Shown piece by piece: positions 33,117-41,592 of a DNA stretch of 64,000 bases (its first letter is position 1; the number at the start of each line of letters is the position of its first letter). Location of the stretch: contig NZ_JBGUBC010000015.1 of NCBI RefSeq assembly GCF_041821145.1, forward strand, positions 4,268-68,267. The letters are read 5' to 3'. Origin of the DNA: Halopenitus sp041821145 (GTDB taxonomy: Archaea > Halobacteriota > Halobacteria > Halobacteriales > Haloferacaceae). The translations under genes and the position numbers were made by a program. The notes beneath the pieces are model-generated. The model saw nothing but the letters and a program-made list of their open reading frames with translations, was not told the DNA's origin and did no database searches.

Positions 33117-33296
33117 ATGAGTGAGAGCGAAACGGAGGCGGCACAACAGTGCGTCTCCTGTGGGATCCAGGTCGCCGGGATGAACGCTGCCCGGTTCAAA
33201 TGTCCCGAATGCGGCACGAACATCAGCCGATGTGCCAGATGTCGAAAACAGAGTAACCTGTATGAGTGTCCCGACTGTGGATTCCGGGGGCCCTGA
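33117..33296 (+). CDS. Small zinc-finger protein with four CPxCG-like motifs
   Basis: This 59-residue protein has four cysteine pairs, CVSCG, CPECG, CARCR and CPDCG, forming two zinc sites. It resembles the Haloferax microprotein HVO_2753, whose loss affects swarming and biofilm. The order HVO_2753-like, then aEF-1beta, is also that of Haloferax as I recall it. Stop and next start are one base apart. The upstream ATG would add a basic tail and is rejected. Confidence 0.88.
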   Translation: MSESETEAAQQCVSCGIQVAGMNAARFKCPECGTNISRCARCRKQSNLYECPDCGFRGP

Positions 33297-33297
33297 T

Positions 33298-33564
33298 ATG
33301 GGAGACGTCGCAGCCAAGATCAAGGTGATGCCGGAGAGTCCCGATATCGACCTCGACGAACTGCAGGTAAAACTCGAGGATTCGCTCCCCCAGGGCGCGA
33401 AGATCCGCGGGTTCGAACGCGATGACGTCGCGTTCGGTCTCGTCGCGCTGCTTCCGACCGTCATCGTCCCCGACGACGCCGGCGGCACGGAGGCGGTCGA
33501 GGAGGCCTTCTCCGACGTCGACGGCGTCGAATCCGTCGCGGTCGAGAACGTCGGTCGCCTCTGA
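33298..33564 (+). CDS. ef1b: Translation elongation factor aEF-1 beta
   Basis: This 88-residue protein is the guanine nucleotide exchange factor for aEF-1 alpha. It starts MGDVAAKIKVMPESPDIDL and carries the conserved EDVAFGL-like core (ERDDVAFGLVALLPTVIV) and the terminal VESVAVENVGRL. Length is normal for archaea. It follows the zinc-finger gene by one base, so the two are translated from one mRNA. Confidence 0.95.
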   Translation: MGDVAAKIKVMPESPDIDLDELQVKLEDSLPQGAKIRGFERDDVAFGLVALLPTVIVPDDAGGTEAVEEAFSDVDGVESVAVENVGRL

Positions 33565-33664
33565 CTTCAGGGTCGTCCGGATCGGCCTCATACGTTCAAT
33601 CGGTGACGCATTGATGCCATGAGGGACACACGCGATCAGCGAGGGGAAACCGGTTTATTGATGT

Positions 33665-33710
33665 CACGGGGCTAATACCCGCCCCTCAGGGCGGGGAGGA
33701 TGTCAACGAG
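33665..33710 (+). mobile_element. IS200/IS605-type right-end remnant
   Basis: The hairpin CCCGCCC-CTCA-GGGCGGG (33678-33695), followed by GAGGATGTCAAC, is the typical 3' end of haloarchaeal TnpB-bearing (IS605/IS1341-type) elements. No tnpA or tnpB frame lies upstream, so this is a solo end or a short non-autonomous copy. It sits between aEF-1beta and tRNA-Thr. Confidence 0.6.
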
Positions 33711-33781
33711 AGAACTCCGGTTCAGTGAGTGCCCAGATTCATCGAGAAACGTCCAACGCTGGAAGCGCAACGTGGGTTACG

Positions 33782-33855
33782 AGCCAGGGCAGGGATTTGA
33801 ACCCCGGAAGTCTCGATTACAAGTCGAGTGCATGAACCGCCCATGCTCCCCTGGC
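33782..33855 (-). tRNA. tRNA-Thr(UGU)
   Basis: On the minus strand the acceptor stem pairs GCCAGGG with CCCTGGC, the anticodon loop CTTGTAA gives anticodon TGT, and the T-loop is TTCAAAT. The discriminator base is T. No intron is visible. The rest of 33565-34001 has no supported protein gene. Confidence 0.93.
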
Positions 33856-34001
33856 ACGGATCCGGGTTGATGGTCCACCCTTGAGTCAGTATCGTTTTCG
33901 CTCCCTGGTAGCCTCGTCTCCCCTTCGATCCCGGTCACGATTGTGCGGCTTTCATCCAGTTCACGATCTCGGAAACTCCGGACGACGATCAGCTTGAGGA
34001 G

Positions 34002-34538
34002 TTAGTTCTCATCGACGTCATCGACACCGCCATCAGCACCGCCATCGGCGTCGTCCTCATCGAGCCGCTTTTCGAACTCGATCCGGTGTGGATCGTAACC
34101 ATGACGTCGATAGAATCGGCGTCCATCGACGTTTCCCGCGAGCGTTTCGAGGGCGACGGCGTCGACGCCGGCCTCCCGTAGCCGCGTTTCCGCGGCTTCG
34201 AGCAGTCGCGTCCCGATCCCCCGTCCACGGCTCGAGGATCGCACGAACAGCGCGTCGATAAGCCCCCGCGTGACGTCCTGTTCGTAGACGCCGTGTTCGT
34301 GTGAGAACATCACGAACCCCGTCAATCCCGGCGAAACATCCTCGTCGTCCGCGATCAGGAGTTCATCGGCGACGACGCGTCTCGCGATCGTCTCACGAAC
34401 GGCCGTGCGGTTCGGTTCGGCCCGAAGATGGGATCCGTATCGTCGCTGATCGGTCGCGAGTTCGGCCCACAGATCGACCACCGGATCGGCGTCATCGGGC
34501 GTTGCCTCCCGTATTTCGACCGATGAGCGTCCACCCAT
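34002..34538 (-). CDS. GNAT-family N-acetyltransferase
   Basis: This 178-residue acetyltransferase shows the GNAT acetyl-CoA loop SSRGRGIGTRLLEAAE (about residues 101-117) and NVDGRRFYRRHGYDP (about 134-148). The C-terminus is an Asp/Gly-rich tail from about residue 160. Substrate unknown. It lies divergent from the liv operon with a short spacer. Confidence 0.85.
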   Translation of the reverse strand: MGGRSSVEIREATPDDADPVVDLWAELATDQRRYGSHLRAEPNRTAVRETIARRVVADELLIADDEDVSPGLTGFVMFSHEHGVYEQDVTRGLIDALFVRSSSRGRGIGTRLLEAAETRLREAGVDAVALETLAGNVDGRRFYRRHGYDPHRIEFEKRLDEDDADGGADGGVDDVDEN

Positions 34539-34635
34539 CGGTCACTGCCGCTCCTCGAGATCGAGGGCCCTCAATCGTGTGATCATGGTGTTGAACGTGG
34601 CATCTCCCGTCAGAGTACGGAAGGGAGTGAAGGGG

Positions 34636-34645
34636 TATTTATGTA
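34636..34645 (+). promoter_or_regulatory. TATA box of the liv operon
   Basis: TATTTATGTA lies about 33 bases before the livH ATG (34678) and is the only AT-rich block in the GNAT/livH gap. Confidence 0.55.
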
Positions 34646-34677
34646 TCCCCCATCCAACGATCGTGTGACGAAAACGC

Positions 34678-35811
34678 ATGGGCCTTACTAAACCATTTGC
34701 TCGGGGCGGGCGGGTACTCCGCGAGCAGCCGTCTCTTCTCATCGCGGGAGCGATCGCGGCACTGTTCGTGTTGGATCTCCTCGCGCGACTGGCCGGATTC
34801 GAAGTCGGGGTCATCGGCGAGTACACGTTCGGCGGATCGCTTTCGACAAGCCGACTCGGGGGTCTCGTCTGGAACGGCATCGTCGTCGGACTCATCTTCG
34901 GTCTCGCCGGGATCGGACTCTCGATGACGTACAGCATCCTCAACTTCGCGAACTTTTCACACGGTGATCTCCTCACGACCGGTGCGTTCACCGGATGGGG
35001 AGCGGCATTGCTGGTCGCGGGCTGGGGAACCGGCGACGCGAGCGCCCTGTTGCTCGTCCGCGCGGGCAGCGCTCCCGGCCCGAATGCGATCGGTGCGTCG
35101 ATTATTCAGGCACCGGCTGCGATCGTCGTCGGCGTCGTCGTCGCTGCGGCCGCGACGGTGCTCGTCGCCCTGGCGATCGACCGGATCGTCTATCGACCGA
35201 TGCGCGATCGCGGCGGGATCCCGCTTCTCATCGCCAGCATCGGCGCCGCGCTCGCTCTCAGATACGTGATCCAGTTCGTCTTCGGCTCCAGTAGTCGAGG
35301 CGTGACCGCCACGGAGGGCGTTCGAACGACCGTCGCCGGCGTCAGCGTCAATCTCCACGAAGTGACCCTTCTCGTCGTCGCTTTGGCGTTGATGGCCGGC
35401 GTGCACCTTCTGTTGCAACGTACTACACTCGGGAAAGCGATGCGTGCGATGGCCGACAACAAGGACCTCGCGCTCGTGACCGGCATCCCCACGGAGCGGG
35501 TCGTCATGGCCACGTGGATCATCGGGGGGGCGCTTGCGGGAATCTCCGGGTACCTCTACGTGCTCGAGCGTGGGACCATCGAGTTCAACCTCGGCTGGTT
35601 TCTGCTGTTGTTCATCTTTGCGGCCGTCATCCTCGGCGGCATCGGATCGATCTATGGCGCGATCGTCGGCGGGCTCGTGATCGGCCTCGTTCACGAGATG
35701 TCGTTGATCTGGATCTCGGGCGACTTCAACGCCGCCGCCGCCTTCCTCATCATGATCCTGGCGCTGTTGTATCGACCTGAGGGTCTCTTTAGCGGGGTGA
35801 AAACCGCATGA
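34678..35811 (+). CDS. livH: Branched-chain amino acid ABC transporter permease LivH-type
   Basis: This 377-residue inner-membrane permease has about eight helices and LivH signatures: IFGLAGIGLSMTYSILNFANFSHGD (about residue 73-97, given here as family match) and the EAA-like AMADNKDLALVTGIP (about 257). It pairs with LivM to form the channel. The stop overlaps livM by four bases. It opens a four-gene operon, livHMGF. Confidence 0.92.
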   Translation: MGLTKPFARGGRVLREQPSLLIAGAIAALFVLDLLARLAGFEVGVIGEYTFGGSLSTSRLGGLVWNGIVVGLIFGLAGIGLSMTYSILNFANFSHGDLLTTGAFTGWGAALLVAGWGTGDASALLLVRAGSAPGPNAIGASIIQAPAAIVVGVVVAAAATVLVALAIDRIVYRPMRDRGGIPLLIASIGAALALRYVIQFVFGSSSRGVTATEGVRTTVAGVSVNLHEVTLLVVALALMAGVHLLLQRTTLGKAMRAMADNKDLALVTGIPTERVVMATWIIGGALAGISGYLYVLERGTIEFNLGWFLLLFIFAAVILGGIGSIYGAIVGGLVIGLVHEMSLIWISGDFNAAAAFLIMILALLYRPEGLFSGVKTA

Positions 35812-37178
35812 CTGACGACGCTCGCAGCGACGGTGGACGGGACGGCCCAGGATCGACACACACGGAACCGTCGGGCGTGATCGATGCCGTTCGACGCGCA
35901 GTGATTCGAACCATGGGCGGAAACGACCTCCTCGTCATCCTCGGGACGCTTGCGGCTATCTACTTGCTTTTCACCTTGTTCGTGTTGATCGCGAACGACT
36001 TCGCGCTTACCACTAACACGGTGAACGCGATCGTGAGCACCCTCCGGCTGCTCACGTTCTTTGCCGCCTCATATGCCGTGTTGGCGCTGGCGTTGAACCT
36101 CCATTGGGGATACACCGGACTGTTCAACATCGGCGTTGCCGGGTTCATGGCCATCGGAGTGTACACGATGGGACTGCTGTCGACGCCGCCGGATGCGACC
36201 TCCGGGATGGGCCTTGGCCTCCCGCTTCCGATCGGCGTCCTCGGCGGCATGATCGCCGCGGCTCTCGTCGGACTCCTCGCGGCGCTCCCGGCGTTGCGGC
36301 TTCGAGCGGATTACCTCGCCATCGTGACGCTCGGTCTCTCGGAGATAATCCGTCTGACGATGAACTCGGGAGGGCTCTCCCGGTGGACGGTGGCGACGTT
36401 CGGGTTCGGTACCGGCGGCGGATCGGGGTTGGATCTCCCGGCTCGGCCGACGGACGGCATCTTTGAGACCGGGGGCGGCGAGTCCTTGCTTGCGACGCTC
36501 ACCGGTGCGGGGATTCGACGGTCGATCGTCGTCGACTGGACGTACACGCTCGTTGTGGTGGCGTTCGTCGTCGCCGTCTACTGGCTTTTGACGCGCATCG
36601 GCTACTCTCCGTTCGGTCGCGTCCTGAAGGCGATCAGGGAGGACGAGCTCGTCGCCCAGTCGCTGGGCAAGGACACACGCCTGTTCAAGATCAAGGTGTT
36701 CATGCTCGGCTGCGCGCTGATGGGACTCGGCGGAATCCTCTGGCAGGGGTCGTACGGCTACGTCAACCCCAACTCGTTCCGGCCGATCGTCACCTTCTAC
36801 GTGTTCGTGGCGGTCATTATCGGCGGATCCGGATCGAATACGGGAAGCATCGTCGGTTCGATCCTGTTCGTCGGACTGCTCTTTGAGGGGCCCCGACAGC
36901 TTGGCCGAATCGTGCAAAACGCCCTCGATCTCGGCGGTGAACCGTCGACGTTCGCCGGTGCAGTCGGCCCGCTTTCGGCGCTGGATCCGACCCCGTTTCT
37001 TGCGTATTCGCTCGGAAACATCAGCGCGTTGCAGTTCGTGCTGCTCGGCGTCGTGTTGATCGTGATAATGCAACGGCGACCCGAAGGCGTGTTGGGCCAT
37101 CGGACCGAGACCGCCGCCGCGATCGATCTGACCGAGACCCATCCGACGGCCGACGAGGGAGGTGAGACGAATGAGTGA
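35808..37178 (+). CDS. livM: Branched-chain amino acid ABC transporter permease LivM-type
   Basis: This 456-residue permease has about ten helices, the LNLHWGYTGLFNIGVAGF motif (about residue 93) and the cytoplasmic RVLKAIREDELVAQSLG loop (about 267). An acidic N-terminal extension of about 40 residues and an acidic tail are halophilic additions. Overlaps livH by four bases and livG by eight. Confidence 0.92.
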   Translation: MTDDARSDGGRDGPGSTHTEPSGVIDAVRRAVIRTMGGNDLLVILGTLAAIYLLFTLFVLIANDFALTTNTVNAIVSTLRLLTFFAASYAVLALALNLHWGYTGLFNIGVAGFMAIGVYTMGLLSTPPDATSGMGLGLPLPIGVLGGMIAAALVGLLAALPALRLRADYLAIVTLGLSEIIRLTMNSGGLSRWTVATFGFGTGGGSGLDLPARPTDGIFETGGGESLLATLTGAGIRRSIVVDWTYTLVVVAFVVAVYWLLTRIGYSPFGRVLKAIREDELVAQSLGKDTRLFKIKVFMLGCALMGLGGILWQGSYGYVNPNSFRPIVTFYVFVAVIIGGSGSNTGSIVGSILFVGLLFEGPRQLGRIVQNALDLGGEPSTFAGAVGPLSALDPTPFLAYSLGNISALQFVLLGVVLIVIMQRRPEGVLGHRTETAAAIDLTETHPTADEGGETNE

Positions 37179-38085
37179 GACGAACGACCACGACCGCCCA
37201 TCGGACGCGATCGAGAACATCGAGGTGGACCGTGCGGACGCAGCGGGGGATATCGACGTCGAACCCGAGACGCAGGACTCGCCGATCGAACGGCAGGCGG
37301 CGCAGATACCACCGGAGGTGCCGCTTCGGGTTCAAAACCTTCGAAAGACGTTCGGTGGGATCGTCGCCGTCGACGACATGAGCTTCACCGTGGAGGCGGG
37401 AACGATCACGGGGCTCATCGGGCCGAACGGCGCCGGCAAATCGACGACCTTCGACTGCATCGCGGGCGCCCACGAGCCGGACGGCGGGACCGTCCAGTTC
37501 CGCGGAACCGACATAACGGGCTGGCGACCCGACCGGATCGCGACCAGTGGACTCGTTCGGACGTTCCAGATCGCTCGGGAACTCCCCGAGATGACCGTCC
37601 GCGAGAATCTGATGTTGGCCCCACAAGAACAACTCGGCGAGTCGCTCTGGCGGTCGGTCACGCCCGGCGCTCGAAAGGCGGTGATCGAACAGGAGAAGGA
37701 ACTTCGCGATCGCGTTCAGGAAACCCTCGAGTTCTTCGAGATCGAACATCTCGCCGACCACGAGGCGGGCACGCTCTCGGGAGGCCAACGGAAACTCCTG
37801 GAGATGGCTCGGGCGATGATGACCGATCCCGAGATGCTCCTGCTCGATGAACCGCTTGCGGGCGTTAACCCGACCCTTGAGGAGAAACTGCTCGATCGGA
37901 TCCACGACCTTCGCGACAGGGGATACACCTTCCTGCTCGTCGAACACGACATGGACGTCATCATGGAGAACTGTGAACACGTGATCGTGATGCATCAGGG
38001 ATCGTTGCTCGCCGAGGGACCGCCGGAGGCGATCCGGGAGGACGAACGGGTGCTAGATGCCTACCTCGGGGGTGACCTCGAATGA
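37171..38085 (+). CDS. livG: ABC transporter ATP-binding protein LivG-type
   Basis: This 304-residue ATPase has an acidic N-terminal extension of about 50 residues, then Walker A GPNGAGKS (about 86), the LSGGQRK signature (about 200) and Walker B LLLDEPLAGV (about 222). It powers uptake with LivF. The ATG at 37171 lies inside the end of livM. An earlier GTG-like start three codons upstream is less likely. Confidence 0.93.
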   Translation: MSETNDHDRPSDAIENIEVDRADAAGDIDVEPETQDSPIERQAAQIPPEVPLRVQNLRKTFGGIVAVDDMSFTVEAGTITGLIGPNGAGKSTTFDCIAGAHEPDGGTVQFRGTDITGWRPDRIATSGLVRTFQIARELPEMTVRENLMLAPQEQLGESLWRSVTPGARKAVIEQEKELRDRVQETLEFFEIEHLADHEAGTLSGGQRKLLEMARAMMTDPEMLLLDEPLAGVNPTLEEKLLDRIHDLRDRGYTFLLVEHDMDVIMENCEHVIVMHQGSLLAEGPPEAIREDERVLDAYLGGDLE

Positions 38086-38846
38086 CCACACCCGATCCCG
38101 GGACGAGCGCGCGTCGCGATCCGGCGGCGACGGCCCCCGAAGACGCGATCCTCCAGGTCCGAGACCTCGATGCGGGCTATGGCGATCTGCAGATACTCTC
38201 CGGTGTCGATCTCGACGTCGGGACCGAAGAGTACGTTACGATCGTCGGGCCAAACGGGGCGGGCAAATCCACCCTGATGAAGTCGGTGTTCGGATTGACT
38301 ACCTACATGGGGGGAACGATAACCTTCCGAGGGAAGCCGATCCACGAGTTGGCACCCGAGCGGATCGTCCATGAGGGGATAAGCTACGTTCCCCAAAGCG
38401 ACAACGTCTTCGGCGAGTTGACCGTCCGGGAGAACTTGGAAATGGGAGCCTACGTTCTTGATGAGGTCCCTGAATCGCGTATCGAGGCGATTTATGACCG
38501 GTTTCCCGTGCTTCGGGATCGAAGCGACCAGAAGGCCGGAACCATGTCGGGCGGGCAACGGCAGATGGTTGCAATGGGACGTGCGTTGATGCTTGATCCT
38601 GAATTGCTGTTGCTCGATGAGCCCTCGGCGGGACTCGCGCCGGATCTCGTGGCGGACATGTTCGATCGAATCGACCGCATCAACGACGACGGAACCGCGG
38701 TGTTGATGGTCGAACAGAACGCCAAGCAGGCGCTTCGTCGATGCGATCGGGGATACGTCCTCACGCAGGGGGAAAACGGATACGTGGATACCGGTGATCG
38801 ACTGTTGGCAGACGAGGAGGTTCGCAGAGAGTTCCTCGGGGGATGA
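38082..38846 (+). CDS. livF: ABC transporter ATP-binding protein LivF-type
   Basis: This 254-residue ATPase has Walker A GPNGAGKS (about residue 57), signature MSGGQRQ (about 152) and Walker B LLLDEPSAGL (about 172). It overlaps livG by four bases and ends the operon one base from the convergent binding-protein gene. The set matches branched-chain amino acid or amide (urea-like) importers; the substrate is not certain. Confidence 0.93.
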   Translation: MTTPDPGTSARRDPAATAPEDAILQVRDLDAGYGDLQILSGVDLDVGTEEYVTIVGPNGAGKSTLMKSVFGLTTYMGGTITFRGKPIHELAPERIVHEGISYVPQSDNVFGELTVRENLEMGAYVLDEVPESRIEAIYDRFPVLRDRSDQKAGTMSGGQRQMVAMGRALMLDPELLLLDEPSAGLAPDLVADMFDRIDRINDDGTAVLMVEQNAKQALRRCDRGYVLTQGENGYVDTGDRLLADEEVRREFLGG

Positions 38847-38847
38847 T

Positions 38848-40086
38848 TTATTCGACGTCGATCGTATCCACGTTCTCGATCTCGCCGTCCTGATACCGGA
38901 AGACGGTGTACGAGACTGCCTTCATGTCGCCGTTCTCATCGAAGTTGACCGGCGAGGAGGCTCCCTGGTAGTTGATCGCCTCTCCGTTGGCAGCCATCTC
39001 GACGCCCTCCACGAGGTTGTCGGGAGTGATCTCAGTTCCGTCAGGATTGGCGACGTCGCGGAGATGATCGCGGACGTCGACTCCGGAGGGGTCCCCTTCG
39101 CCGGAAGCGACGCTCGCGAGGACGATCACTGCCGCGGCGTCGTAGGCGTGAGCGTTGAACACGCCCGGTTCGGTGTCATACTGGTCCTGATAGAGTTCGC
39201 TGAAGCGGTCGGAACCGGGGCCGCTCGCACTCGGCGCGGTTCCCCAGACGTTGTTCATCGGGTTGCCGACCTCCTCGGGAAGCGTGGAGTCGTTTAGGCC
39301 GTCGGGGACGAGGATCGGGATGTCGTACTCGCTTGCGTATTCGTTGTAGAAGTCACGAAAGAGGGTGATCCCCGACTGCGGGAACCCGACCACCATCAGT
39401 ACGTCGGGGGAATCGGTCAACGCCTCGCTGAGTTGGGAGGAGTAGGACGCCTGTTCGGCCTCGAACGAGACGCGATTGATGGCTTCGCCGCCGAGTTCCT
39501 CGAAGGCCGTGACGAACGCATCCTCAAGTGCCTGTCCGTAGTTGTCGTTGAGATACAACGTTCCCACGGTGGCGGCTTCAAAACGGTCGACAGCGATGTC
39601 CGCCATCACCGGACCTTGTAATGCGTCGGAGGGTGCAGTCCGGAAGATGAAGTCGTCGTCCTCAAGATCGGTAACGGCGGGCGCCGTCGACGACGGCGAG
39701 ATCCCGACCACCTCGTTGGGGATGAACACCTGACGAGTCACCTGGAGGTTGACGTTCGAGGCCGCCGGTCCGACCACCGCGGGCATCCCGGCGTTGACCA
39801 GGTTGTTCGCCTCCGAGATCCCGGCTTGCGGACTCGTTTGGGTGTCACCGGTTTGGGTCTCGATCGTGTACTCCGTCTCGCCCTCGAGTTGGTGAGCCGG
39901 CAACAACGCACCGTCACGGATCCCAGGGCCCAGCGGACCGAGGTCTCCCGTCTCCGGCATCAAAACGCCGTATTGAACCGTTCCGGCGCCTGAATCGTCG
40001 CCGACTCCCGCACAACCCGCGATCGAGACCAGGGTGAGACCGGCGGTTCCCTTCAGGACGTCGCGCCGCTGGATGTCGCGTGTCAT
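38848..40086 (-). CDS. livK: ABC transporter substrate-binding lipoprotein, LivK-type
   Basis: This 412-residue binding protein has a Tat-type lipoprotein signal (RRDVLKG, then a lipobox ending in AGC near residue 25) and the periplasmic-binding-protein type 1 fold (LMPETGDLGPLGPGI; VGPAASNVNLQVTRQVF). It feeds LivHMGF. The gene is on the opposite strand, with stops separated by one base. The ATG at 40086 lies about 25-30 bases from a TATA box, supporting this start over a TTG upstream. Confidence 0.92.
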   Translation of the reverse strand: MTRDIQRRDVLKGTAGLTLVSIAGCAGVGDDSGAGTVQYGVLMPETGDLGPLGPGIRDGALLPAHQLEGETEYTIETQTGDTQTSPQAGISEANNLVNAGMPAVVGPAASNVNLQVTRQVFIPNEVVGISPSSTAPAVTDLEDDDFIFRTAPSDALQGPVMADIAVDRFEAATVGTLYLNDNYGQALEDAFVTAFEELGGEAINRVSFEAEQASYSSQLSEALTDSPDVLMVVGFPQSGITLFRDFYNEYASEYDIPILVPDGLNDSTLPEEVGNPMNNVWGTAPSASGPGSDRFSELYQDQYDTEPGVFNAHAYDAAAVIVLASVASGEGDPSGVDVRDHLRDVANPDGTEITPDNLVEGVEMAANGEAINYQGASSPVNFDENGDMKAVSYTVFRYQDGEIENVDTIDVE

Positions 40087-40110
40087 GTTAGTTTTCAAAA
40101 CGGCACAGGG

Positions 40111-40120
40111 GATTATAAGT
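40111..40120 (-). promoter_or_regulatory. TATA box of the substrate-binding protein gene
   Basis: ACTTATAATC on the minus strand lies about 25-34 bases before the ATG at 40086, giving a nearly leaderless mRNA separate from the livHMGF promoter. Confidence 0.6.
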
Positions 40121-40187
40121 TTGCCGTGGATTCACGTGACCGTTCTGGACAGCTATCCATCGATATCGCGTTCGGGTGCCGCGTCGA

Positions 40188-40805
40188 TCAGAACTCCTGA
40201 CAGTCGGGACAGACGAGCCGACCGTTCGAGTTCGAGAGGGCCGCGGTGAGGGTCCCACAGACTTCACAGATGCTCTGGGTTGCCTCCGTCGCGACGTCGA
40301 TCTCCTCCTCGCGGTCCGGAGGGATCTCGACCTCCTGTGTTCGATCCTCGGACCGATCCATCTCGCGTGCCGAGCCGGTCTCGGGTTCCGGATCGCTGCG
40401 TGTCCCCGCCGGATGCGTTGTGAGTACGTCCCGTTCGGTGAGTATTCCGACGGCCTCCCCGTCGGCAGTGACGATAAGCCGACTTGAGCCGCCGGTGATC
40501 AATCGGTCCTCGGCGAGCGAGACCCGATCGGTGGCGGCGATCGTCGGGGCAGGACCGTTCATTACCTCGCCGACGGTCGGTTCTCCATCGCTATCGAGTC
40601 CGTTCCCCATCGATTCCACCTCCAACATCGCCTCAAGCGCGTCACGCGCGGATAGATAGCCGACGGGATCACCACCACGAACGACGACGAGGCAGTCCGC
40701 CGTCTCCCGGACCAACAGTTCCGCGGCGTCGACGAGCGGATCGGATTCGCTGACTCCGAGGAACTCCCGGTTCATGATCTCCTGTACCGTGATATCGTCC
40801 CGCAT
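40188..40805 (-). CDS. CBS-pair protein with C-terminal zinc ribbon
   Basis: This 205-residue protein has two CBS repeats (about residues 5-60 and 72-132, with VGYLSARDAL and VGILTERDVL typical of the motif end), an acidic linker and a C-terminal CEVCG...CPDC zinc ribbon. CBS pairs bind adenosine nucleotides or S-adenosylmethionine. The zinc ribbon may contact nucleic acid or protein. Function not known. Confidence 0.83.
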   Translation of the reverse strand: MRDDITVQEIMNREFLGVSESDPLVDAAELLVRETADCLVVVRGGDPVGYLSARDALEAMLEVESMGNGLDSDGEPTVGEVMNGPAPTIAATDRVSLAEDRLITGGSSRLIVTADGEAVGILTERDVLTTHPAGTRSDPEPETGSAREMDRSEDRTQEVEIPPDREEEIDVATEATQSICEVCGTLTAALSNSNGRLVCPDCQEF

Positions 40806-40945
40806 ACTCGCAAATAGTGCGGGGAGGTGTAAAACCTGCCTGCAATACAGTTAACACGGGCCATACCGTACAAACAAAATTCGGACGGTAATCGACCCTA
40901 TCTGCATCCGTTCGTCGATCGCGAAGACGTCCGATCCGGAACCGA

Positions 40946-41290
40946 TCAGGCTTCCGAACCGACGAAGGCCTCCGCACCCTCATAGAACCAGTGGCCGGCC
41001 TCACGCATTGCGCGGCCGAGTTCCTGATGGAACTCGATGAAGTCCTCGAACTCCTCGATTTCGACGTTTTCGAAGATCTCCGCCACGGAGACGACGGTCT
41101 CGTAGTCGATCCGAACGGGGTGATCGCCGTACTGCTCGACGTACTCCGTCGCCGAAAGCGGGAAGTCCTCCTCCTCGTCGATCTTCTTTGCGAGGATCGC
41201 GTGGCCGTACTTTCGGCCGCCCTCGCTCCCCTTCTCTCCGTCGGGGTCGTGTGGCCAGTCCATATCCCCGATTTCACGATCGGATGGCAT
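40946..41290 (-). CDS. DUF5785-like haloarchaeal protein
   Basis: This 114-residue acidic protein begins MPSDREIGDMDWPHDPDGEKG and has the segment YVEQYGDHPVRIDYETVVSV. It resembles a haloarchaea-specific family that I recall as DUF5785. No catalytic motif is seen; a cytosolic helical protein is likely. The ATG at 41290 removes an arginine-rich N-terminus. Confidence 0.65.
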   Translation of the reverse strand: MPSDREIGDMDWPHDPDGEKGSEGGRKYGHAILAKKIDEEEDFPLSATEYVEQYGDHPVRIDYETVVSVAEIFENVEIEEFEDFIEFHQELGRAMREAGHWFYEGAEAFVGSEA

Positions 41291-41346
41291 AGTCGTTACG
41301 TTCGCTCCGCACCTCGGAGCGCGGCGCGCGACACTGGATCGAGCGA

Positions 41347-41592
41347 TCAGCGATCGATCCCGCCGCGGGATTTGGTCTCGACGATATGCTCGACGTTTCG
41401 ACATATCTTCTCCGGCGAGGTGTCCGCGTCGGGATCGTAGAGATCCGACACCCGATAGAGGAACGCGGCGACCTGTTGGCTCTCGGAACTGTCCGCGCGA
41501 ACCTCCTCGGCTATCTTCCGGAGAACTCGCCGTTTCTCGGTGTCATCAGCGACCCGCGCGTTCGGATCGCGGTCGCGATCGGCGGCAGTCAC
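41347..41592 (-). CDS. Small acidic protein co-translated with Mrp
   Basis: This 81-residue hydrophilic protein, with a helix-rich middle (KRRVLRKIAEEVRADSSES), has no family I recognise. Its start overlaps the Mrp stop by four bases, so it is downstream of mrp in one operon. Function is unknown. Confidence 0.6.
   Translation of the reverse strand: MTAADRDRDPNARVADDTEKRRVLRKIAEEVRADSSESQQVAAFLYRVSDLYDPDADTSPEKICRNVEHIVETKSRGGIDR

Noticed and set aside
33600..33780. Intact insertion sequence
   Set aside because: Only a terminal hairpin of the IS200/IS605 type is seen; no transposase or TnpB frame exists.
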